Part shown: in pieces, positions 40,811 to 45,764 of the stretch
Layout of the letters: every line of letters begins with the position of its first letter
How positions within the stretch are numbered: the stretch's first letter is position 1
NCBI GenBank assembly: GCA_012517195.1
Contig: JAAYVK010000089.1
Location: forward strand, 1-45,764
Origin: Synergistaceae bacterium
Lineage (GTDB): Bacteria; Synergistota; Synergistia; Synergistales; 79-D21
Direction of reading: 5' to 3'
Length of the DNA: 45,764 nt
Notes under the pieces: model-generated
What the model was told of the DNA's origin: nothing
The model's database searches: none
What the model saw: the letters and a program-made list of their open reading frames with translations, nothing else
Made by a program: the position numbers and the translations under genes

Positions 40811-41118
40811 GCTCCTTTCGCTTCCAGTCGTTCAATCCTCTCTTCCAGGGTCCGGAGCCGAAGTTCAAAGGCCTGGAGATCTTCCTTCGTCGCAAGAGGA
40901 AGATGCGCGAGCAAGCGCTGAAGTTCCTTCTGGAAACCCGCGATCAGCGTTTTCCTCCTTGCCTCCAGGGACCGCTCAACTTCCTGAAGGAGCCCGTCCA
41001 GGTCGGCCTGGCTCAGAATCCCCTTCTGGACCAGGGAAGACATGTTGTCTCTCATGATCGCCAGCGCGGCAGTCCCTGTTCCGACTCCTTCCATGAGAAG
41101 CTGAAGGACCGTTTCCAT
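40807..41118 (-). CDS. Phasin-like coiled-coil protein
   Basis: A 103-residue helical protein. An N-terminal helix (about 1-30) is followed by SQADLDGLLQEVERSLEARR and the C-terminal heptad segment TKEDLQAFELRLRTLEERIERLEAKG, which matches the poly(hydroxyalkanoate) granule-associated (PhaF/PhaI) fold seen in many bacteria without known PHA metabolism. No PHA synthase is in the window. ATG 41118 has GGGGGG upstream; it is the first gene of the long cluster, 53 bases after the secF terminator stem. Confidence 0.78.
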   Translation of the reverse strand: METVLQLLMEGVGTGTAALAIMRDNMSSLVQKGILSQADLDGLLQEVERSLEARRKTLIAGFQKELQRLLAHLPLATKEDLQAFELRLRTLEERIERLEAKGA

Positions 41119-41147
41119 CCGTCTTCCCCCCTTCCGTATCCCGCTCC

Positions 41148-41153
41148 ATTATA
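41148..41153 (-). promoter_or_regulatory. Possible -10 box for the long morphogenesis cluster
   Basis: TATAAT on the minus strand, 30 bases before the phasin-like ATG. At 17-base spacing the -35 position falls on CCCCCT in the secF terminator stem, not a recognisable -35. It may be a weak or activator-dependent promoter. Confidence 0.4.
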
Positions 41154-41164
41154 AACCTCACCTT

Positions 41165-41199
41165 AAAACGAGGGGGACGGCGTTCGGCGCCGTCCCCCT
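41165..41199 (-). terminator. Intrinsic terminator after secF
   Basis: A 12-bp GC-rich stem (AGGGGGACGGCG / CGCCGTCCCCCT) with loop CCGAA, followed by CGTTTTAA on the minus strand. It lies 24 bases after the secF stop. The U-run is short, so partial read-through into the 23-gene cluster is plausible. Confidence 0.78.
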
Positions 41200-41223
41200 G
41201 TCGCGGCCGATGCATTCTGCCTG

Positions 41224-42096
41224 CTAGCGGGGAGAACGCTGCATCCACTCGCAAAGGAGAGCGCAGGCGATGAAGATCGAACTATAGGTCCCGACGACAA
41301 GCCCCACCAGTAGTGCGAAAGAAAAGTCGGCAATGACGGGCCCCCCGAAAAGGAAGAGCGCTATTACCGGAAGGAGGGTCGTCAAAGACGTGTTGATCGT
41401 CCGGGACAGCGTCTGGTTCACGGAATCATCGAGCAGGCGCTCGATCCCCAGCTGGCGCAGTTTCCCCCAGTTTTCTCTCACGCGGTCAAGTACCACGATG
41501 GTGTCGTTGATAGAGTAGCCCACGACCGTGAGGATCGCCGCAATAAAGGTCAGCGAGATTTCCCGGCCCGTGAGCGCAAATGCCCCGGTGACGATGATCG
41601 CGTCGTGAGCCAGGGCAATGACGCTGACCGCCGCGAAGCGGAACTTGAAGCGGAAGCTGACGTAAAGAAGGATGCCCACCAGCGCAAGACCGAGGGCGAT
41701 CAGGGCCCCGCGGCTAAGCTCCTTGCCGACGACAGGCCCCACCTTCTCAAGCCGGAGGACCTGGATCTCGCCGAACTGTTTCCGGAGTGCCTCACGAGCC
41801 TTCTGGCCGACCGTCTCTTCACCCGCCTTCAGGCGGATGATCATGCCCCGGTCGCTATAGGACTGGATGACAGCCTGTTCCTGTCCCAAGGACTTGAGTG
41901 TTTCCCGAACCTGTCCGACCGAAACCGGCGCCGGAAATTCAACCTGCAGGAGAGTTCCCCCTGTATAGTCGATCCCAAGGTTCAGGCCCCGGAAAAAAAT
42001 CAGAAAAAGGCTCGCGGCGACCAGGAAAAGGCTGATCCCCATCGCAACCTTGCGGAAAGCCATAAATTCGAATTTCCTGTCATGCAAGAACTTCAT
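41224..42096 (-). CDS. secF: Protein translocase subunit SecF
   Basis: A 290-residue six-transmembrane RND-type subunit that, with SecD, uses proton motive force to help SecYEG translocation. The N-terminal LGIDYTGGTLLQVEF and membrane motifs LTFIAAILTVVGYSINDTIVVLDRVREN are typical. ATG 42096 has AGGGAGGG upstream; starts 13 bases after the secD stop. Ends at the terminator 41165-41199. Confidence 0.97.
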   Translation of the reverse strand: MKFLHDRKFEFMAFRKVAMGISLFLVAASLFLIFFRGLNLGIDYTGGTLLQVEFPAPVSVGQVRETLKSLGQEQAVIQSYSDRGMIIRLKAGEETVGQKAREALRKQFGEIQVLRLEKVGPVVGKELSRGALIALGLALVGILLYVSFRFKFRFAAVSVIALAHDAIIVTGAFALTGREISLTFIAAILTVVGYSINDTIVVLDRVRENWGKLRQLGIERLLDDSVNQTLSRTINTSLTTLLPVIALFLFGGPVIADFSFALLVGLVVGTYSSIFIACALLCEWMQRSPR

Positions 42097-42109
42097 TCTG
42101 TTCCCTCCC

Positions 42110-43501
42110 TCAGTTCGACCCGAGGGCCTTTTTTCGGCTGATATCCATCAGAAGCTGCAGGATCGCCCGGGTAACCACGACGTTGCAGAAAACGCTGGAA
42201 ACGATCCCGATGCTCAGGGTTACCGCAAAGCCCCGGATCGGGCCGCTCCCGAAATAAAACAGGATCATCGCCGCAATCAGGGTTGTGAGGTTGGAATCGA
42301 GGATCGTCGTGAGTGCTTTCCGGAAACCGGCGTCAAGAGCCGCAAGCCGGGTTTTGCCTGAACGCAGCTCCTCCTTCATCCGCTCGTAAATCAGGATGTT
42401 CCCGTCGACCGCCATTCCGATGGTCAGGACGATGCCGGCGATGCCCGGCAGCGTGAGCGTTGACCTGAAGGTGATCAGCCCGGCGAAGACAAGAAGAAGG
42501 GCCACGCAAAGTGCCATGTCGGCCGCGATCCCAAGGAACCGGTAATAAACGAGCATGAAGACCAGGACCAGTACGGCCCCGATGATCCCCGCCCTGAGGC
42601 CTGACCGGATCGAATCGGAACCAAGGGTCGGTCCGACGGTCCGGTTTTCCGCCACTTCAACCGGAACGGGAAGCGCGCCTGCCCGCAGCATGATCGCAAG
42701 CCGGTTGGCCTCGTCTACCGTAAACCTGCCGGTGATCTGGGCTTCTCCCCCGCTGATCCGCTCCTGCACCACCGGCGCCGAGATCACTTCCCCGTCGAGG
42801 ACGATGGCGATCTGCCTGCCGACATTGGATGCGGTGGCCTCATCGAAAAGCCTTGTTCCCTCAGGGCTGAACTTGAGGGAAACCATCGGCCTGGAAAGAC
42901 TGTCAAACCCGGTCCTGGCGTCTTTCAGATCCTTGCCGACCACGTAGGTTTTCCCCAGGAGGTAGGCCCTTCCGTCTCGATCCCTTCCGACGGTCGTCCC
43001 CGGCGTCCTTGCTGCGGTCGCCTTCAGCTCGTTCGCGAGGGCATCGACCTCTTCCCTGGCCTTTTGCCACCGCGCCTGGGCGGCCAGGAAATCCTCTTCA
43101 CTGGCGTAATTGGGACGATTGGGCGCGGGAGGTACGGCACCCGTCGACTGCAAAACCTGCTTGAACTCGAGCAGCGCCGTTCTGCCAATCAGCTCCAGCG
43201 CTGCCTCCGGATCCTGGATCCCCGGAAGGTCGAGGATGACCCGATCCTTTCCCTGCCTCTGGATGACGGGTTCCGTAACGCCGTACTGGTCAACACGGTT
43301 CCTCAGAACGGCGATCAGCCTCTCGATGCTGTCATCGGTCAAGGGGCTTTCCGGGGTATCCTTCGCAAGAAGGACGATGTGGGCGCCACCCTTGAGATCC
43401 AGGCCCAGCCGGACCCTCCCCTGGATGGGGAAAACCGCCAACAGCGCAGCTACGATTACCGCCGCGACGATGATCAATCGCCAGCGATCCCTCTTCAACA
43501 T
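42110..43501 (-). CDS. secD: Protein translocase subunit SecD
   Basis: A 463-residue SecD with one N-terminal helix, a periplasmic P1 head (about 30-290) and five C-terminal helices. LGLDLKGGAHIVL, NRVDQYGVTEPVIQRQG, RFTVDEANRLAIMLRAGALPVPVEV and LPGIAGIVLTIGMAVDGNILIYERMKEEL are diagnostic; the Asp in AVDGN is in the proton path. P1 includes a Lys/Arg/Ala-rich segment (residues about 120-190). ATG 43501 with GAGGAGG upstream is used, not the track start at 43525. Separated from yajC by a terminator-like hairpin. Confidence 0.97.
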   Translation of the reverse strand: MLKRDRWRLIIVAAVIVAALLAVFPIQGRVRLGLDLKGGAHIVLLAKDTPESPLTDDSIERLIAVLRNRVDQYGVTEPVIQRQGKDRVILDLPGIQDPEAALELIGRTALLEFKQVLQSTGAVPPAPNRPNYASEEDFLAAQARWQKAREEVDALANELKATAARTPGTTVGRDRDGRAYLLGKTYVVGKDLKDARTGFDSLSRPMVSLKFSPEGTRLFDEATASNVGRQIAIVLDGEVISAPVVQERISGGEAQITGRFTVDEANRLAIMLRAGALPVPVEVAENRTVGPTLGSDSIRSGLRAGIIGAVLVLVFMLVYYRFLGIAADMALCVALLLVFAGLITFRSTLTLPGIAGIVLTIGMAVDGNILIYERMKEELRSGKTRLAALDAGFRKALTTILDSNLTTLIAAMILFYFGSGPIRGFAVTLSIGIVSSVFCNVVVTRAILQLLMDISRKKALGSN

Positions 43502-43565
43502 GGGGCAAACCTCCTCGTGAAACAACTTGGTTCAGGAAAGCCGAACAATCCCCGCCTCCGGGCAG

Positions 43566-43596
43566 AAAAAAAGGAGCAGGCACGTTCACCCACTCC
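43566..43596 (-). terminator. Intrinsic terminator or attenuator between yajC and secD
   Basis: A nine-pair stem rich in G-U wobbles (GGAGTGGGT / GCCTGCTCC) followed by seven T residues on the minus strand, 16 bases after the yajC stop. The U-run is strong and the stem moderate. No good promoter lies between it and secD, so it may act as an attenuator that lowers secDF expression relative to yajC. Confidence 0.65.
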
Positions 43597-43612
43597 GTCT
43601 GCTGCAGGGCAG

Positions 43613-43942
43613 CTACGCTTCGGGAATCCCCTCAACCACAGGGGTTTCTTCCTTCTTGCCGGCTTCTTCAGTCCGCTTGTACTGGATGGAGGATTTCAGG
43701 ATACGGGCCTTGACCCCATCCGCGATCTCAAGGATAAAGCTGTCCTCTTTCGTATCACGGACGATCCCGAAAAACCCGCCGGCGGTGACAACCTGGTCGC
43801 CTTTCCGGATCGAGGCGAGCATCTCCTGGTGCTGCCGCTGCCGCTTCTTCTGGGGACGGATGATCAGGAAATAGAAAATGACCACAAACAATGCAAGGGG
43901 CAGAAGCATTCCCATCAGTCCACCCTGAGCTCCACTGTTCAA
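43613..43942 (-). CDS. yajC: Preprotein translocase subunit YajC
   Basis: A 109-residue protein with one N-terminal membrane helix (LLPLALFVVIFYFLIIRPQKKRQ) and the family motif IRKGDQVVTAGGFFGIV. YajC associates with SecDF. Start TTG 43942 is supported by AGGAGG eight bases upstream; an ATG nine codons later is the alternative. The C-terminal EEAGKKEETPVVEGIPEA is a short acidic tail. Directly follows rex. Confidence 0.94.
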   Translation of the reverse strand: MNSGAQGGLMGMLLPLALFVVIFYFLIIRPQKKRQRQHQEMLASIRKGDQVVTAGGFFGIVRDTKEDSFILEIADGVKARILKSSIQYKRTEEAGKKEETPVVEGIPEA

Positions 43943-43999
43943 ACCGAACGCCTCCTGTCTTCAGTCTGTGTTTTCGGCATGGACAATTCTAACACGACT

Positions 44000-44626
44000 T
44001 TACCGTTCAAGCTGCTTGAGAAAGAAAAGGAGCTTCTCCAGTTCCGTGGCGATATCCACGTGGTAGACGAGAACGGACTTCGGAACGATCACCGCGGTCT
44101 GTGCGAAGGAAAGGATCCCCCGGATCGTCCCCGCAGCCACCGCTCGGTCGACACATCCCTGCGCTGCCGCCGCGGGTACCGTCAGGATCAGGATCTCGAC
44201 CTGCTGTTCCCTGAGGACATCGGTGATCTTCTCGATCGGGTAGCAGGGGATCCCCATGATGGATCGGCCGACCTTTCCAGGATCGACATCGAAAAGGGCA
44301 AGGACCTTGAACTTGCTGCTCTGAAAGGCCTTGTGCCCTAAAAGGGCTTCACCCAGCCGCCCGACGCCCACCAGGGCGATACGCCAAAGCCGGGGGGTTG
44401 AAAGGATGCTCTTGATATGCTCGTACAGTTTCTCGACATGGTAGCCCACACCCCGCTTGCCAATCTCCCCGAAGTAGGAAAGATCCTTTCGGACCTGACT
44501 GGCTTTCAGGGAGAGCATCTCCCCGATCTCCTGCGAGGAAACCACCCTGCGGCCCTCTTCATGAAGAAGCTCCAGGAGGCGGTAATACTGGACCAGCCTT
44601 TCTATCGTCGGCTCGGCAACTTTCAT
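44000..44626 (-). CDS. rex: Redox-sensing transcriptional repressor Rex
   Basis: A 208-residue NADH/NAD+-sensing repressor. The winged-helix N-terminus is ERLVQYYRLLELLHEEGRRVVSSQEIGEMLSLKASQVRKDLSYFGEIGKRGVGY-like, ending with the conserved FGEIGKRGVGY loop. The Rossmann domain has ALVGVGRLGEALL and the dinucleotide-binding DVDPGKVGRSI. Rex normally represses fermentation and anaerobic respiration genes when NADH is low. ATG 44626 is preferred to TTG 44629. I saw no TTGTGAA-N-TTCACAA operator nearby. Between ridA and yajC. Confidence 0.96.
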   Translation of the reverse strand: MKVAEPTIERLVQYYRLLELLHEEGRRVVSSQEIGEMLSLKASQVRKDLSYFGEIGKRGVGYHVEKLYEHIKSILSTPRLWRIALVGVGRLGEALLGHKAFQSSKFKVLALFDVDPGKVGRSIMGIPCYPIEKITDVLREQQVEILILTVPAAAAQGCVDRAVAAGTIRGILSFAQTAVIVPKSVLVYHVDIATELEKLLFFLKQLER

Positions 44627-44662
44627 CAACGCGATCCCCCGATCTCGGTGCCGTTTGCCGGC

Positions 44663-45043
44663 CTACTGTCGGCTAGCGACGACCTCGATTTCGACCAGGG
44701 CCCCTTTCGGCAGGGCAGACACCTCGACGAACGAGCGCGCCGGAGGCTCCTCGCTGAAGAAACGGCCGTAGACCTCGTTGACGGCCGCAAACGTCCCCAT
44801 ATCGGTGGAAAAGACGGTTGCCTTGACAACATGACGCAGTGTCAGGCCCTGCGACTCGAGGAGGGCCGTGATGTTCTTCAGGACCTGCTCCGCCTGGGCA
44901 GCAGCGTCGCCCTCCACGAGCGAACCGGTTTTCGGGTCAATCGGGATCTGGCCTGAAAGGAACAGGAAATCCCCTGCCCAAACGCCCTGACTGTAAGGGC
45001 CGATCGCTGCCGGCGCATTCTCGGTTGAAATGATTTTCTTCAC
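44663..45043 (-). CDS. ridA: RidA-family enamine/imine deaminase
   Basis: A 126-residue RidA (YjgF/YER057c/UK114) protein that hydrolyses reactive 2-aminoacrylate intermediates from PLP enzymes. Signatures: APAAIGPYSQGVWAGDFLFLSGQIPIDP at the N-terminus, and the C-terminal RSFVEVSALPKGALVEIEVVA with the catalytic Arg. GTG 45043 with GGGAG upstream. Lies between the S4-protein gene and rex. Confidence 0.95.
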   Translation of the reverse strand: MKKIISTENAPAAIGPYSQGVWAGDFLFLSGQIPIDPKTGSLVEGDAAAQAEQVLKNITALLESQGLTLRHVVKATVFSTDMGTFAAVNEVYGRFFSEEPPARSFVEVSALPKGALVEIEVVASRQ

Positions 45044-45071
45044 TCAATCCACTCCCTCTCGTTTTATTTTT

Positions 45072-45359
45072 TCAGGAATCCAGCCCGTTTCCCCAAAGGC
45101 CCTCCGCTTTCACGCGCCGATCCTCGAGTACGCGAAACATCGAGTTTTCTCCGCGCGGGATCCGGGGCTCTCCCGAAAGGACCTCGACAAGAAGAACCCT
45201 TGTCGGATAGGCGATTTCGATCCGGTCGGCCGAGCGGACTTCCGCCGATGGCTTGACGGTTTTCCCGTTCAGCTTCACCGCGCCCATCTCCACCATCTCT
45301 CTCGCGGCGGTCCTCCGCTTCACCAGGCGTGAGAGCTTGAGGAAAAGGTCAATCCTCAT
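45072..45359 (-). CDS. rqcP: S4-domain RNA-binding protein, RqcP/YabO-like
   Basis: A 95-residue protein resembling RqcP, which stabilises P-site tRNA during RqcH-driven alanine tailing on stalled 50S subunits, and also Hsp15. The S4 domain is MRIDLFLKLSRLVKRRTAAREMVEMGAVKLNG near the N-terminus. ATG 45359 (MRIDLFL) is preferred over TTG 45398, which lies inside the candidate promoter. No rqcH is in the window, so the rqcP name is by similarity; an Hsp15-type role is the alternative. Confidence 0.83.
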   Translation of the reverse strand: MRIDLFLKLSRLVKRRTAAREMVEMGAVKLNGKTVKPSAEVRSADRIEIAYPTRVLLVEVLSGEPRIPRGENSMFRVLEDRRVKAEGLWGNGLDS

Positions 45360-45388
45360 GTTTGATCCGTCCGTCACAAACCCTTCGA

Positions 45389-45417
45389 AGTATACCAAAA
45401 TCCATTAACCGCAACAA
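45389..45417 (-). promoter_or_regulatory. Candidate promoter for the S4 protein gene
   Basis: TTGTTG (45417-45412) and TATACT (45394-45389) separated by 17 bases, just after the rpoD stop. The -35 matches only TTG of the consensus. Predicted start about 45382, with a leader of about 23 bases. Confidence 0.45.
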
Positions 45418-45428
45418 ATGCCGCATCC

Positions 45429-45764
45429 TTATTCGAGGAAATCCCGCAACTTGCGGCTCCGGCTGGGGTGGCGGAGCTTGCGCAGCGCCTTGGCTTCAAT
45501 CTGCCGAATCCTTTCCCGGGTCACGCCAAAGCGCTTCCCCACCTCTTCGAGGGTGTAGGCGTGTCCGTCTTCCAGGCCGAATCTCAGGTGCAGGACTTCC
45601 CTTTCACGGTCGGTCAGATCTTCGAGCATTTCTTCCAGTTGCTCCCGCAGAAGCTGCCTCGAGGCCGCGTCCTCGGGGCTCGGAAGATCCTTATCCTCAA
45701 GGAAGTCCCCGAGCTGACTGTCTTCCTCCTCGCCTATGGGGGTTTCCAGGGAAACGGGTTCCTG
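45429..45764 (-). CDS. rpoD: Primary sigma factor RpoD, C-terminal part (gene starts outside the window)
   Basis: The last 111 residues of the housekeeping sigma factor. Region 3 end ([21 protein letters not shown]) is followed by sigma region 4: [62 protein letters not shown]. The helix-turn-helix [20 protein letters not shown] recognises the TTGACA-type -35 that is found upstream of rpoB and the L7Ae operon here. The track ORF starts too late (45629); the frame is open to the window edge. Confidence 0.97.
   Translation of the reverse strand, partial: QEPVSLETPIGEEEDSQLGDFLEDKDLPSPEDAASRQLLREQLEEMLEDLTDREREVLHLRFGLEDGHAYTLEEVGKRFGVTRERIRQIEAKALRKLRHPSRSRKLRDFLE

Noticed and set aside
39401-40921. 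506-aa plus-strand ORF
   Set aside because: Antisense shadow of the radical SAM gene.
43502-43565. Separate secD promoter
   Set aside because: TTGTTC-17-TTGTTT is present but the -10 is poor; no support.
43064-44341. 425-aa plus-strand ORF
   Set aside because: Antisense to secD, yajC and rex and spans their intergenic terminator; no domain.
43943-44662. Rex operator near rex or yajC
   Set aside because: Looked for TTGTGAA-type inverted repeats and found none.
45395-45428. Terminator after rpoD
   Set aside because: Only a five-pair stem with two wobbles and a broken T-run is present; not convincing.

Overview
The window is a dense bacterial chromosomal segment with a high G+C look. All 40 protein genes and the single tRNA gene lie on the minus strand, so transcription runs from coordinate 45764 towards 1. 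There is no phage, transposon, CRISPR array or plasmid gene. No gap without a gene exceeds 300 bases; the widest is about 280 bases around the tRNA-Leu gene, followed by about 110 bases between yajC and secD and about 105 bases upstream of secF. The order rpoB-rpoC-(L7Ae-like)-rpsL-rpsG-fusA-tuf, together with the radC-mreBCD-mrdA-minCDE-rodA-radical SAM-DUF2344-rng block, is the order seen in Firmicutes, Synergistota and some deep anaerobic lineages. A very long RpoC (1639 aa), Rex and two radical SAM enzymes fit an anaerobe. My best guess is a Synergistota member, with a deep Clostridia-type lineage as the alternative; this is inference from gene order, not a computed phylogeny.

Layout in transcription order. 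(1) 45764-43613: end of rpoD, an RqcP-like S4 protein, RidA, Rex and YajC, closed by an intrinsic terminator. (2) 43501-41165: secD-secF, closed by a second terminator. (3) 41118-15374: a run of 23 genes over almost 26 kb with no gap above about 35 bases and many 4-base stop/start overlaps. It contains a phasin-like coiled-coil protein, a SPASM-like radical SAM enzyme, LapA, RecJ, Rel, Dtd, a metallo-beta-lactamase-fold hydrolase, RadC, MreBCD, PBP2, MinCDE, RodA, a TIGR03960-type radical SAM protein with its DUF2344 partner, RNase E/G, SMC, a TrmN6-like methyltransferase, RsmI and MetRS. (4) 15284-12387: tatD-tgt-sua5, tRNA modification and quality-control genes preceded by a strong hairpin. 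(5) 12327-12241: tRNA-Leu(CAG) with its own promoter and terminator. (6) 12107-3561: rpoB-rpoC. (7) 3445-1: L7Ae-like protein, rpsL, rpsG, fusA and the start of tuf.

Functionally, the window joins transcription and translation machinery (segments 5-7), the rod-shape and division-site machinery (MreBCD, PBP2, RodA, MinCDE) with chromosome organisation (SMC), protein export (YajC-SecD-SecF), the stringent response (Rel) and redox-sensing regulation (Rex).

The most interesting signals are: (a) promoters whose -35 element is buried inside a stem-loop at the 3' end of the preceding gene, seen clearly upstream of rpoB and of the L7Ae-rpsL operon and more weakly upstream of tRNA-Leu; (b) a roughly 310-residue insertion near the RpoC C-terminus that looks built from duplicated copies of a module present elsewhere in RpoC and RpoB; (c) a translationally coupled phasin-like/radical SAM/LapA cassette of unknown function; (d) a Rel protein with an intact hydrolase motif but a QxDD synthetase signature instead of RxKD.
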